Assembly (NCBI GenBank): GCA_964646205.1
Contig: CAZYAZ010000008.1
Location: 1-64,000, forward strand
Reading direction: 5' to 3'
DNA length: 64,000 bases
Source: UBA8437 sp964646205
GTDB lineage: Bacteria; Planctomycetota; Planctomycetia; Planctomycetales; Planctomycetaceae
Both the position numbers and the translations under genes were made by a program. Positions 1-7,508 of this stretch are shown here, piece by piece; position 1 is the first letter of the stretch, and every line of letters starts with the position of its first letter. Below the pieces are notes generated by a model, which was not told the DNA's origin, made no database searches, and saw only the letters and a program-made list of their open reading frames with translations.

Positions 1-84
1 CGGTTCGATGTCCGGTTCGATGTCCGGTTCGATATCCGGCTCGGCAACCGGCTCGGCAACCGGCTCGGCAACCGGCTCGGCGGG
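1..84. repeat. 12-bp tandem repeat, seven copies, in the FHA gene
   Basis: Seven head-to-tail 12-bp units (cggttcgatgtc twice, cggttcgatatc, cggctcggcaac three times, cggctcggcggg) lie in frame at the 3' part of the FHA gene. They encode four-residue Glu-Pro blocks. The two sub-types sit in separate groups, which suggests expansion by slippage. The array may continue left of the window. Confidence 0.9.
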
Positions 85-615
85 GGCGACACTAAGTTCG
101 AGGTCAATGACAGATTCATCAATCGATTCGGCGGGGAAATCTTCGGCGAGCGCGTTGCCTGAGGTGTCGTCTGGCGACGCCGAGTCTTTCTCGTCCGTGC
201 CGACTTCTTTTTGTCCAATTGGCGAAGATGCATCTGGGTTCGGGTCGACCAATTGGAATTCGGCGGTGTCCTCGAGAGGAAAGTGTTCAGCGCCCGAAGC
301 GGCTTCTGTATCATTTTTCTCCGCTGTGCGAAGAATAAAATGAACCGGCCCGACGGTAATTTCATCGCCATCGGAGAGCAAAACGTCAGTCCCGGTCGGA
401 ATGGTTCGCCCACCAATCTGTGTGCCGTTAGAACTACCAAGATCCCGAAGGTAGACGGCCCCGTCTTTCAGTGTGAATTCGCAGTGCTGCCGACTGACGT
501 CGGCCACCGGGATTCTCAATTGGCAGTCTCGCCCTCGCCCAACAATGGTATTGCGGCGCAGCGGCACCTGTTTGGCACGGGTCTTCTCGTGGACGACTTC
601 AAGCCGTACGTCCAT
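1..615 (-). CDS. FHA-domain protein (3' end beyond the window)
   Basis: Reading the minus strand from the ATG at 615 gives an open frame of 205 codons that runs off the left edge, so the C-terminus is missing. Residues about 1-95 form a forkhead-associated (FHA) domain: IVGRGRDCQLRIP, then VSRQHCEF and DLGSSNGTQIGG carry the Gly-Arg, Ser-x-x-His and Asn-Gly signatures. FHA domains bind phosphothreonine peptides, which fits the Ser/Thr kinases in this window. After the domain comes an acidic linker and a tandem Glu-Pro-rich tail (EPVA x3, then EPDI x3) encoded by a 12-bp DNA repeat. It lies 102 nt downstream of clpX on the same strand. The binding partner is unknown. A second ATG at 623 is out of frame. 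Confidence 0.9.
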   Translation of the reverse strand, partial: MDVRLEVVHEKTRAKQVPLRRNTIVGRGRDCQLRIPVADVSRQHCEFTLKDGAVYLRDLGSSNGTQIGGRTIPTGTDVLLSDGDEITVGPVHFILRTAEKNDTEAASGAEHFPLEDTAEFQLVDPNPDASSPIGQKEVGTDEKDSASPDDTSGNALAEDFPAESIDESVIDLELSVAPAEPVAEPVAEPVAEPDIEPDIEPDIEP

Positions 616-717
616 GTGAACATGGCTGGTCAAAAGGGGATGAGACGCGGCTCAGCTGTGAAACAGCCTGACGAGCTGTCCATGATAGCGAGCAGCGGGT
701 GCCATCCACAAACCGCT

Positions 718-2010
718 TTATGCCGCGGCCGAATCGTCGCGAGGGTCTTCAGGAAACATCTGTTCTTCCCCGCGGACAATCGCATCGGTCAAACGGTAGG
801 AGCCGCCATCCCGCTGTTCGGGCAATTCAAAAAGAATTTCGAACATTGTCGATTCGATAACGCTTCGGAGCCCGCGGGCGCCGGTGTCCTTTTTCATCGC
901 GATTCGAGCGATTTCGGAAAGCGCTTCTGGCGTGAACTCCAATTCCGCCTTTTCCATCGCAAAGAACTTCTGGTATTGGCGGACGAGGGAATTTTTGGGT
1001 TCGGTCATAATGCGGACCAATTCGTCCTGACCGAGGGGAAGGAGACTGCTGAGGACGGGGAGCCGGCCGACGAGTTCGGGGATCAAACCGAATTCCAGGA
1101 CATCATCTACCGTCACTTCGGCGAGCAGTTCTCTTCGTTGGCGCTCGGCGGATTCGGCGTCATCTGATTGGCCGAAGCCGATCATTCGTCGTCCCTGGCG
1201 TTTGGCGATGATGTCATCCAAACCGACAAACGTACCACCACAGATGAAAAGGATATTGGTTGTATCGATCTGGATGTATTGCTGTTCGGGGTGTTTGCGG
1301 CCGCCCTGCGGGGGAACGTTGGCGACTGTTCCTTCTAGCATTTTGAGGAGAGCCTGCTGAACGCCTTCGCCGGAGACGTCACGGGTGATGGATACGTTGC
1401 TGGTTGTTTTCCCAATCTTGTCAATTTCGTCTATGAACAGGATTCCTCGCTGCGCGGCGTCGACATCGAAATCCGCGGCGTGAAGAAGTTTAAGCAACAG
1501 GTTCTCGACATCCTCGCCGACGTAACCAGCTTCGGTCAGCGTGGTGGCGTCGCCAATTGCGAACGGTACCTGTAGGAAGCGGGCCAATGTACGGGCAAGG
1601 AGAGTCTTTCCGCAGCCGGTCGGCCCAATCATCATGATGTTGGATTTTTCGAGTTCGACGTCATCGTCGGACTCTTCGAAGTGCATCAACCGCTTGTAAT
1701 GGTTGTGAACGGCGACGGCCAAAGTTTTTTTGGCATGCTCCTGGCCGATGACATAATCCTCGAGATGCGCGACGATCTCGCGCGGTGTGGGGACATCAGT
1801 GAAGAGCTTTTTGGCGTCTCCTCGGCGGCGATGTTCCTGGTCGAGGATCGATTGGCACAATTCGATACACTCGCCGCAGACATACACATCGTCGGGGCCC
1901 TCTACGAGGGGGCCGACTTCGCGATAACTCTTGCGACAAAAAGAGCAACTGGCGTTCTTTTTTCCACCAGGGCCCCGGTTTGTTGGCGTGAAATCTCGAC
2001 CCGAAGGCAT
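718..2010 (-). CDS. clpX: ATP-dependent Clp protease ATP-binding subunit ClpX
   Basis: AAA+ unfoldase that feeds substrates to ClpP in the cytoplasm. From the ATG at 2010 the protein has 430 residues, normal for ClpX. It shows the N-terminal zinc-binding domain (C22-x2-C25, C45-x2-C48), Walker A GPTGCGKT (129-136), Walker B ILFIDE (190-195), the pore loop GYVG, the RKH loop (GGRKHPEQ) and the ClpP-docking tripeptide in RMIGFG. An in-frame ATG at 2082 would add 24 residues and overlap the stop of the upstream gene as ATGA. The start at 2010 is preferred because about 20 residues before the first Cys pair is the usual ClpX layout. No clpP lies in the window. The small membrane protein gene immediately upstream is probably co-transcribed. 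Confidence 0.97.
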   Translation of the reverse strand: MPSGRDFTPTNRGPGGKKNASCSFCRKSYREVGPLVEGPDDVYVCGECIELCQSILDQEHRRRGDAKKLFTDVPTPREIVAHLEDYVIGQEHAKKTLAVAVHNHYKRLMHFEESDDDVELEKSNIMMIGPTGCGKTLLARTLARFLQVPFAIGDATTLTEAGYVGEDVENLLLKLLHAADFDVDAAQRGILFIDEIDKIGKTTSNVSITRDVSGEGVQQALLKMLEGTVANVPPQGGRKHPEQQYIQIDTTNILFICGGTFVGLDDIIAKRQGRRMIGFGQSDDAESAERQRRELLAEVTVDDVLEFGLIPELVGRLPVLSSLLPLGQDELVRIMTEPKNSLVRQYQKFFAMEKAELEFTPEALSEIARIAMKKDTGARGLRSVIESTMFEILFELPEQRDGGSYRLTDAIVRGEEQMFPEDPRDDSAAA

Positions 2011-2078
2011 GTCATTCTCGTTGTCTGCGCCGAGTTGGCGGGGTGGCAGGCCGTGTAAAAAAATGCTCCAGACACTAC

Positions 2079-2363
2079 TCAAGGGACACGATCGGTTTTT
2101 GGATCGTTTTTGCGGGTTGGTAGTATCTGGTTCTTGATGGATCGGAATTCTGAGTCGGTAAGCTCACCCTGTCGCCGCATTTCTTCGTACAGAATCAGCA
2201 TTTGTTCCGGATCGTCGTTATTGCCGTTGTCGTTTTCACGAAAATGTTTGCGAATTTGGAAGCCGGCCACCAGTAACAGGGCCAGGATGCCGAGAAGGAT
2301 GGCGATTGTGGGGAGGAAGCTGGAATTGCGAATTACCTGCGATGGTGTGGTGTTGGCAAACAT
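2079..2363 (-). CDS. small membrane protein with SHOCT-like C-terminus
   Basis: A 94-residue protein from the ATG at 2363. It has one strong transmembrane segment (about residues 17-36, LPTIAILLGILALLLVAGF) followed by a charged linker. The C-terminal segment LYEEMRRQGELTDSEFRSIK resembles the SHOCT short C-terminal helical domain, in which a leucine-rich helix is followed by a G-x-[LI]-[ST]-x-x-E-[FY] turn. It precedes clpX on the same strand; its TGA overlaps an alternative upstream clpX ATG. Function is unknown. Position suggests a membrane partner or regulator in the ClpX transcription unit, which is inference. A longer frame beginning at 2414 lacks supporting features. Confidence 0.6.
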   Translation of the reverse strand: MFANTTPSQVIRNSSFLPTIAILLGILALLLVAGFQIRKHFRENDNGNNDDPEQMLILYEEMRRQGELTDSEFRSIKNQILPTRKNDPKTDRVP

Positions 2364-2464
2364 AGTGCGATCCGCTGGGCGGGTGGTGTGTTGGAAAGTA
2401 ATTATTGGGGGCAAATTGAGTTGAGCAAGTTTGGCTGGATGTTCCAGTGGGGTTTGTCACGTCG

Positions 2465-2493
2465 TTGCGGTGTTTCTTGGTGAGACCTAAAAT
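2465..2493 (+). promoter_or_regulatory. candidate sigma-70 promoter for the 2533 gene
   Basis: TTGCGG (2465-2470), a 17-nt spacer, then TAAAAT (2488-2493). The -10 box is good and the -35 box only half matches consensus. It lies 40 nt before the ATG at 2533 in the divergent intergenic region. Confidence 0.4.
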
Positions 2494-2532
2494 CACGTCC
2501 GTTGGCAGCGAAAATCACGGAGGCGGTTGGCT

Positions 2533-3018
2533 ATGGAATTCCAGGAAAGGCTTCAGCGGGCTGTCGAACGGGGGCAGCAGGCCCGTGACACTCGTAGTCG
2601 TGAGGCAGCCGCCAAAGCTCTTTCCGAAGAGGAGTCGCGGTCGTTGCATTCGCAGTACCGTCTGGACCTCTCGGAACGCATTGGGGAATATCTCGGTCAA
2701 TTGGTCGATCAATTTCCTGGTTTTCAATTCGAGTCGATTGTGGGAGAAGACGGATGGGGTGCGGTTGTCAATCGTGATGACATCGCACTGAGTGAGTCGG
2801 GCCAGGCGACGAATCTCTACAGTCGGATGCAGATTTTGATTCGTCCTTTCTCGGAAGGACGGATAGTCGAAATGGTGACCAAGGCAACGATTCGTAATCG
2901 TGAAGTCTTTAATCGGTCGCGGTACCAGATGCTTGGTCAAGTGGACCTGGAAAGCTTCTCAGAAAATATCGATCTGTGGGTTCTTGAATACGCCGAGTTG
3001 TATTCGGCGGCTGGATGA
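2533..3018 (+). CDS. conserved hypothetical protein upstream of eda
   Basis: A 161-residue protein of unrecognised family. The N-terminal ~40 residues are a charged Gln/Arg/Glu-rich helix, followed by a mixed alpha/beta region with no Cys cluster, signal peptide or membrane segment, so it is probably cytoplasmic. GGAGG at 2519-2523 sits 9 nt before the ATG at 2533 and only 3 nt before the alternative TTG at 2527, which decides the start. Its stop is 9 nt before the KDPG aldolase start, so the two are likely one transcription unit, but nothing in the protein suggests a catalytic role in that pathway. Confidence 0.75.
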   Translation: MEFQERLQRAVERGQQARDTRSREAAAKALSEEESRSLHSQYRLDLSERIGEYLGQLVDQFPGFQFESIVGEDGWGAVVNRDDIALSESGQATNLYSRMQILIRPFSEGRIVEMVTKATIRNREVFNRSRYQMLGQVDLESFSENIDLWVLEYAELYSAAG

Positions 3019-3027
3019 AGGTGAATC

Positions 3028-3678
3028 ATGAGTCGAGAGTCGGATTTGCAGAGGGTCCTTGACGGTGGGGTGGTGGCGATCATCCGAGCGGCTTCGGGAG
3101 AGCAATTGGTTTCAGTGGCCGAGGCTCTCTATGCCGGCGGAATCGATGTGATCGAAGTCACGTTCACCGTACCTGGTGTACTCGACATCATTTCAGGCGT
3201 TCGTGATTCGCTCGGAGACAAGATCCTGTTGGGAGCTGGGACGGTTCTGGATCCCGAGAGTGCCCGCGCGGCAATGCTGGCCGGTGCCGAATTTGTCGTC
3301 TGTCCGACTGTCAACCTCGACGTGATTCGCATGTGCCGTCGTTATGACAAGCTGGTGATGCCCGGGGCGCTGACGCCCACGGAAGTCGTCACGGCGTGGG
3401 AAGCCGGAGCGGATATAGTGAAAGTGTTTCCAGCCGACGTGGGAGGGCCGAATTATTTGAAAGCCCTTCATGGCCCATTACCACAGGTCAAACTTTTGCC
3501 GACCGGGGGAGTGGACCTTGAGACGATCGGCGGGTTTTTCGAAGCGGGGGCCTGTGCGGTGGGGCTGGGCAGCGCGTTGGTCGAAAAGCAGGCGGTCGCC
3601 GATGGCGACATGGACCGGATTCGAACCCAGGCCGAAGCGTATGTAGCGGCGGTGCAGGCGGCCCGCTCAGGGAACTAG
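3028..3678 (+). CDS. eda: 2-keto-3-deoxy-6-phosphogluconate / 4-hydroxy-2-oxoglutarate aldolase
   Basis: Class I aldolase that cleaves KDPG to pyruvate and glyceraldehyde 3-phosphate (Entner-Doudoroff or hexuronate catabolism). It has 216 residues, the usual size. The Schiff-base lysine is K132 in DIVKVFPA, the catalytic Glu is E43 in VIEVTFT, and the TIM-barrel phosphate loops LLPTGGV and AVGLGSALV are present. A good ribosome site (AAGGTGA) precedes the ATG. The TAG stop overlaps the stop codon of the convergent tatA gene by sharing CTAG. No 6-phosphogluconate dehydratase is nearby, so the pathway context is not resolved by neighbours. Confidence 0.95.
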   Translation: MSRESDLQRVLDGGVVAIIRAASGEQLVSVAEALYAGGIDVIEVTFTVPGVLDIISGVRDSLGDKILLGAGTVLDPESARAAMLAGAEFVVCPTVNLDVIRMCRRYDKLVMPGALTPTEVVTAWEAGADIVKVFPADVGGPNYLKALHGPLPQVKLLPTGGVDLETIGGFFEAGACAVGLGSALVEKQAVADGDMDRIRTQAEAYVAAVQAARSGN

Positions 3679-4076
3679 CTGTCGGCGGCGGTTCCAGTTG
3701 CGTCGTCATTCTCGGCGTCGACGCTGTCGGTCATTTCGTCAAGCGTCTCGCGGTAGTCGGTGCTGGATTCACTGTCTGTGGGAGCGTCGCCATCGGTTTC
3801 GTTGGCTGCCGCGGGTGGGGTGAACTTGGGCGCCGAAACATTTTCGAGGTCGTCGTCGGCCATTGGTCTTTCGGCTGTCGGGCCGGGGTCGTAGGAAGCT
3901 GCGCCCTGGACGTCCTCTTCGACGCCACGGATTCCCTTTTTGAACTCCGTCAGGCCCTTGCCCATGTTTCGAGCGACTTCGGGGAGCCGTTTTCCGAAGA
4001 GCATCAGGGCGATAAACAGGACGATGAGTAATTCAGGACCCCCGGGCATACCGAAGAAGGCAACGAAGGCGCTCAT
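3675..4076 (-). CDS. tatA: Sec-independent translocase TatA/E-type protein (long C-terminal tail)
   Basis: A 133-residue TatA-family protein: a short N-terminal membrane helix (GGPELLIVLFIALMLF), the hinge FGKRLPE, an amphipathic helix (ARNMGKGLTEFKKGIRG), then a long acidic, Pro/Thr-rich tail of ~80 residues. TatA oligomers form the pore for folded twin-arginine substrates; this window encodes at least two candidate substrates (the Rieske protein and the DUF1501 protein). It follows the shorter TatA gene by 49 nt on the same strand. No tatC is present. TatB identity cannot be excluded but FGKRLPE and EFKKG favour TatA/E. Confidence 0.9.
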   Translation of the reverse strand: MSAFVAFFGMPGGPELLIVLFIALMLFGKRLPEVARNMGKGLTEFKKGIRGVEEDVQGAASYDPGPTAERPMADDDLENVSAPKFTPPAAANETDGDAPTDSESSTDYRETLDEMTDSVDAENDDATGTAADS

Positions 4077-4125
4077 TGCAACGACCTTTTTAGATGGGCT
4101 TCAGAAAGCGTGTTGAAAAACGGAT

Positions 4126-4308
4126 TCAGGGGCTGTCGGTGGACGTGTCGTTGTCGTCGGTGTCGGCATCAGTAGTGTCACTGACACCCTTTTTGAACTC
4201 GGTCACACTCTGCCCAACCGACCGCATCAACGCCGGCAGGCGTTTGGCGCCGAAGAGCAAGATGATGATGAATACCACAAGCAGCATTTGAAGAGGCCCG
4301 GGTATCAT
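4126..4308 (-). CDS. tatA: Sec-independent translocase TatA-type protein (short)
   Basis: From the ATG at 4308 the protein has 60 residues: a membrane helix (LQMLLVVFIIILLF), the FGAKRLPAL hinge, the amphipathic helix with SVTEFKKGV, and a short Asp/Thr-rich tail. The frame stays open to 4524, but that upstream part lacks TatA features and crosses a terminator, so 4308 is preferred. It is the first gene of a two-gene tatA pair. A strong minus-strand promoter at 4574-4601 and an intrinsic terminator at 4440-4480 lie upstream, so it may be governed by read-through of that terminator. Confidence 0.9.
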   Translation of the reverse strand: MIPGPLQMLLVVFIIILLFGAKRLPALMRSVGQSVTEFKKGVSDTTDADTDDNDTSTDSP

Positions 4309-4439
4309 TGGCAATTGCCTCGGGAAATGTTGAGTTGCAGGCGAGTGATGGTTATTTGAATCTGGTGGAATCCAGACGTTTGTCGAGATCAGATGGACTG
4401 GTGCGAGATGCGTTGCGGTGGTGGTCAACCGGCCTTGTG

Positions 4440-4480
4440 AAAAAAGCGACTCGCTCCGCCGGTCCCGAGTGTCGGAGTCG
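4440..4480 (-). terminator. intrinsic terminator upstream of tatA
   Basis: On the minus strand CGACTC (4480-4475) pairs with GAGTCG (4452-4447), with additional CCG/CGG pairing across a short bulge. After one C comes a run of six T (4445-4440). It is the clearest Rho-independent terminator in the window and lies 131 nt before the tatA start. Confidence 0.75.
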
Positions 4481-4567
4481 TGGCGAGCATGCAAGTTCGG
4501 GGCAGGAGGCCCTCGGAAGCCCACTCGTTGGACCCACCAAGTTTGGGCAGGTCAGTCGAGCGGAATC
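4440..4567 (-). ncRNA. predicted ~128-nt small RNA or attenuated tatA leader
   Basis: The unit is defined by a near-consensus promoter (4574-4601), a predicted start near 4567 and an intrinsic terminator ending at 4440. It holds several short complementary segments (for example GGGC/GCCC around 4512-4525) and no open frame with a ribosome site. It lacks the conserved SRP loop sequence and does not have the length or layout of 6S RNA, tmRNA or RNase P RNA. Two readings fit: a free-standing sRNA, or the terminated leader of the tatA pair, whose first ATG is 259 nt from the predicted start. Confidence 0.55.
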
Positions 4568-4573
4568 AGGGGT

Positions 4574-4601
4574 ATTGTAACCCGTATGGGGGGGGTGTCA
4601 A
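4574..4601 (-). promoter_or_regulatory. near-consensus sigma-70 promoter
   Basis: On the minus strand TTGACA (4601-4596), a 16-nt spacer with a run of eight C, and TACAAT (4579-4574). The -35 box is perfect and the -10 box matches five of six. No other intergenic site in the window is this close to consensus. Confidence 0.75.
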
Positions 4602-4659
4602 CGGTTTGAAGTTGGTGGTCGTGTCTCCTCCTGTGTGGCTTACGAGTTAAAGCAAGGGA

Positions 4660-4687
4660 TTGCCTTTCGGCTTTCTATCCGTATGCT
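4660..4687 (+). promoter_or_regulatory. weak candidate promoter for the 4782 gene
   Basis: TTGCCT (4660-4665), 16-nt spacer, TATGCT (4682-4687), about 95 nt before the chosen ATG. Matches are partial. Confidence 0.3.
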
Positions 4688-4781
4688 GTGTTTTGGTCCA
4701 ACAAGCGTTCGGGGCTGGGAACTACGAACGCGGGTTAGCTGAAATGGATCATTGGTGGTCATTGGGTCAGGCGTCCGGTTT

Positions 4782-6191
4782 ATGCGCGATTTGCTCACCG
4801 GTTACGATGTCAACGAGGCGACGTGGTTCTACCTGTCGTCTCTGTTGATTGCTGCCGTTTTCTTTCGCTTCGGGCGGATTTGGTCGTTGCGGAATGTCGA
4901 CGTTCTGCTGCTACTGAGCCTGGCCCCCGGTTTGTTGATGGTCGAGCCCGAACAACTGGGGGTCGTGCTGGTCGAACAACCCGATCGTTACCACTTCTTG
5001 CAGACATTGGGGGCAACCTGGCTATTTGGTGGTGCGGGGTTGGTCCTGATTCGTTTGTTGTGTGATCCGTTGTTCAAACGGCGACCGTTGATTGAGCCAA
5101 ATTTGGCGGCCCAGGGGCTGGTGTTTTTGGCCGTTTCGGCCTTCGCTTTCCTGATGGCCAAGGTTGTGGTCGACCCCCCCTCGTCAGCCGCTCAGGCAGC
5201 TGTCACACAGGGCGAGAAAATGCTGCGGCGCCAGGACGTGCCTCAAACGGCTGGTGGTGCGACGTCAACGGCGGCGGGGGCCGCGGCCACGGCTGTGGTC
5301 GAGGTGGTGGCTCCGCCGGGCGGGAATTGGCAGGATCGTGCCAGAATTAGAGAGTTGGCTGCCAGGATCATACCGGTGATCGCTCACCTGGCGGTTGTGA
5401 TTGGCCTGTACCTGGTGGGGCGAGTGCATTTTGGCGACCGACGTCAGGGCGTGGCGATGGCGACGTTGTATCTGCTGGTGCCGTGTACGTCGTACGCGGT
5501 GGGAGAAGTGGAGCACGTCTTGCCGGCGGCGTTCTGCATCTGGGCGTTTGTCTGTGTGCGACGTCCGCTGCTGGCTGGATCTCTGATGGGGGCGGCTTGT
5601 GGGTCATTGGTGCTCTTGCCGGTGTTTTTGGCTCTGTTGCCGCTGTGGTTTGTGTTTTACGAGCGAAAACGGGGGCTGCTGTTTGCCCTGGCACTAGTGG
5701 TGGTGGGGGGAGCGTTGCAGGTCGGTGTTCTGGCTTTGACTTCTCCGGACGTTCCGGAATTTTCTGGCCGATTACAGCGTTCGGTTCAGACGGTCGTCAA
5801 TGAGTTTGCGGGTGAGACAATAGCCGAAGGAAATGACAGCAGTGCTGGAGTCTGGAACGAGACGAACCTGGCGTACCGTATTCCCGTGATCGTGGTGTTC
5901 GTCGTGTTGTGGGGAGTCTTGACCATCTGGCCTCGTCGAAAAACTCTCGAACACCTGATCTCACAAACGGCGGCACTGGTTGTCGCCACGCAGTTCTGGT
6001 ACTCCCACCAGGGTGGGGTGTACGTGTTGTGGTACCTGCCACTTCTGTTGCTGGTTGTGTTCCGCCCGAGGTTGGCTTCAGTTGCGGTTCGAGGGGCCGG
6101 GGATCCGGGCGCGGGCTGGTACGAACCCATTGGATCGCACGTGCCGGTTGGGACCGGGTTGGGGCGCGGGTCGACCCAATTGCGGAACTGA
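4782..6191 (+). CDS. polytopic membrane protein of unknown function
   Basis: About 469 residues from the ATG at 4782 (a TTG at 4752 would add ten). At least nine hydrophobic segments are visible, beginning with TWFYLSSLLIAAVFF and LLLLSLAPGLLMV. A large hydrophilic loop of Ala/Thr/Gly-rich sequence (about residues 128-195) separates the N-terminal pair from the rest. The general architecture recalls integral-membrane (GT-C-like) glycosyltransferases, but the catalytic acidic motif after the first helix is not recognisable, so no function is assigned. It is the first gene of a long co-directional run, 72 nt before the FIST gene. Confidence 0.7.
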   Translation: MRDLLTGYDVNEATWFYLSSLLIAAVFFRFGRIWSLRNVDVLLLLSLAPGLLMVEPEQLGVVLVEQPDRYHFLQTLGATWLFGGAGLVLIRLLCDPLFKRRPLIEPNLAAQGLVFLAVSAFAFLMAKVVVDPPSSAAQAAVTQGEKMLRRQDVPQTAGGATSTAAGAAATAVVEVVAPPGGNWQDRARIRELAARIIPVIAHLAVVIGLYLVGRVHFGDRRQGVAMATLYLLVPCTSYAVGEVEHVLPAAFCIWAFVCVRRPLLAGSLMGAACGSLVLLPVFLALLPLWFVFYERKRGLLFALALVVVGGALQVGVLALTSPDVPEFSGRLQRSVQTVVNEFAGETIAEGNDSSAGVWNETNLAYRIPVIVVFVVLWGVLTIWPRRKTLEHLISQTAALVVATQFWYSHQGGVYVLWYLPLLLLVVFRPRLASVAVRGAGDPGAGWYEPIGSHVPVGTGLGRGSTQLRN

Positions 6192-6193
6192 AC

Positions 6194-6220
6194 CCGTCCG
6201 GGTCGACACGTTCGGGACGG
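6194..6220 (+). other. small hairpin after the 4782 gene
   Basis: CCGTCC (6194-6199) and GGACGG (6215-6220) are complementary around a 15-nt loop, just after the stop codon. There is no T run, so a terminator role is only possible. Confidence 0.25.
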
Positions 6221-6263
6221 TCGTTAGGATGAGTCGATCGGGATTGACGGGGGGAGTGAAGGC

Positions 6264-7451
6264 GTGACGGAGTGGCTGTGCGGCGCGGGGTTGAGCACCG
6301 AACCTCGTTTGCAGGATGCCGTGTCAGAGTGCGTCGGATTGATCGAATCCGAATTGGCCGATGCCTCTGCATCCCTGGTCTTTGCGTTCGCCAGTGGTGA
6401 CCACGGTGAGTCGTTGGGTGAATTGCCCGATGCGTTGGCCGGGTTGGTGGGTGACGGATGCTTGTTGGGTTGCAGTGGTGAAATGATCGCCGGGGGAGGG
6501 CGAGAAATTGAATCGGGATCGGCTCTCAGTGTACTTGCCGCAGTGATGCCCGATTCACGGGTGGAGCCGTTCCGGGTGACTTTCGAACCAACCGCCGATG
6601 GGTTGTTGACGAGTGGATGTCCAGAAGATCTGGGCGAATCGGACGACGTGGATTCGATATTTCTCCTGGCCGACCCATTTTCCTCGAGCCCGCAATCTGT
6701 TTTCGATCGGATTTCCGAACAGCGAACCGACAACGCCAGTCGCGGCATTCCTGTCCTGGGAGGCATGGCCAGTGGCGGGCGTCGGCCAGGAGACAATCAC
6801 CTGTTCCTGGGAAACCAGTCCTACCGTGATGGTGCGGTGGGGGTTGTGGTGAGGGGGCCAGGGAGAATTGGTTCGGTTGTGTCACAGGGATGTCGGCCCA
6901 TAGGTCCGGCGTTTGTGGTGACCGCTGCAGAGGCCAACGTGGTGCAGGCACTGGGCGGACGGGTGGCGATGGAGGTGCTGCAGGAAATGATCGAGTCGCT
7001 TGGTGACTTGGATCGCCAATTGATTGGCCAGGGGCTGCACCTGGGGTTGGCGATGAACGAGTATTGTGACACGTTCGACCGGGGTGACTTTCTGGTCTCC
7101 AACGTGATCGGCGTCGATCGTGAGATGGGGGCAGTGGTCATTGGTCACCCGCTGCGGATTGGTCAGACCGTACGGTTTCACGTGCGTGATGCGGTGACCG
7201 CCGATGAGGACCTTGTGGAATTGCTGGTTTCACACCGCCAGGCAGGCTCCACGCCCAGCGGAGCCTTGTTGTTCAGTTGCAATGGTCGTGGTACCCGCAT
7301 GTTTGAGGACCCTGATCACGATGCGTCGACCATTCGTCGTGAATTGGGGGAGATTCCACTGGCCGGGTTCTTTGCGCAGGGAGAAATTGGCCCGGTTGGT
7401 GGGCAGAACTTCGTGCACGGTTTTACCGCCAGCGTGGCTTGCCTGGGATGA
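6264..7451 (+). CDS. FIST N- and C-terminal domain sensory protein
   Basis: A 395-residue protein covering both halves of the FIST domain, found in bacterial signal-transduction proteins and thought to bind small ligands such as amino acids. Recognisable stretches are the N-terminal LVGDGCLLGCSGEMIAGGG, the middle GCRPIGPAFVVTAAEANVV and the C-terminal GALLFSCNGRG followed by PLAGFFAQGEIGPVGG. It has no signal peptide or membrane helix and stands alone, without a fused kinase or cyclase. The start is GTG at 6264, with GGGGGAG about 8 nt upstream. The next gene encodes an enolase-superfamily enzyme, 57 nt downstream. What it senses here is unknown. Confidence 0.9.
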   Translation: MTEWLCGAGLSTEPRLQDAVSECVGLIESELADASASLVFAFASGDHGESLGELPDALAGLVGDGCLLGCSGEMIAGGGREIESGSALSVLAAVMPDSRVEPFRVTFEPTADGLLTSGCPEDLGESDDVDSIFLLADPFSSSPQSVFDRISEQRTDNASRGIPVLGGMASGGRRPGDNHLFLGNQSYRDGAVGVVVRGPGRIGSVVSQGCRPIGPAFVVTAAEANVVQALGGRVAMEVLQEMIESLGDLDRQLIGQGLHLGLAMNEYCDTFDRGDFLVSNVIGVDREMGAVVIGHPLRIGQTVRFHVRDAVTADEDLVELLVSHRQAGSTPSGALLFSCNGRGTRMFEDPDHDASTIRRELGEIPLAGFFAQGEIGPVGGQNFVHGFTASVACLG

Positions 7452-7452
7452 G

Positions 7453-7474
7453 AGTGTGTCGGTTCCAACACACT
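7453..7474 (+). other. perfect 7-bp hairpin after the FIST gene
   Basis: AGTGTGT (7453-7459) and ACACACT (7468-7474) pair around an 8-nt loop immediately after the FIST stop codon. There is no T run; it could stabilise the 3' end or separate expression of the two genes. Confidence 0.35.
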
Positions 7475-7508
7475 TCCGTTTCCACGAGGTCTGGCCTAGG
7501 CTGATGCA

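Larger units (their letters stand above)
4309..4781. other. gene-free stretch between tatA and the 4782 gene
   Basis: This 473-nt stretch has no convincing protein gene; the short frames lack codon or motif support. It holds the minus-strand promoter-terminator unit described separately (4440-4601), a weak plus-strand promoter (4660-4687) for the membrane protein gene, and, between 4309 and 4440, the remainder of the possible tatA leader, where no second convincing promoter is visible. Confidence 0.6.

Noticed and set aside
211..1167. Long plus-strand open frame across the FHA/clpX region
   Set aside because: It is the antisense shadow of the FHA and clpX genes, which have clear family motifs on the minus strand.
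2057..2063. Run of seven T on the minus strand between the SHOCT-like gene and clpX
   Set aside because: No stable hairpin precedes it, and a terminator there would separate clpX from its likely promoter.
3617..3628. GGATTCGAACCC resembles the T-arm of a minus-strand tRNA gene
   Set aside because: It lies inside eda in frame (encoding DRIRTQ), and no acceptor or anticodon stem can be formed around it.
4440..4567. SRP RNA or 6S RNA for the promoter-terminator unit
   Set aside because: The conserved GGAAG-type SRP loop is absent and the length and fold do not fit 6S RNA; left as unknown.
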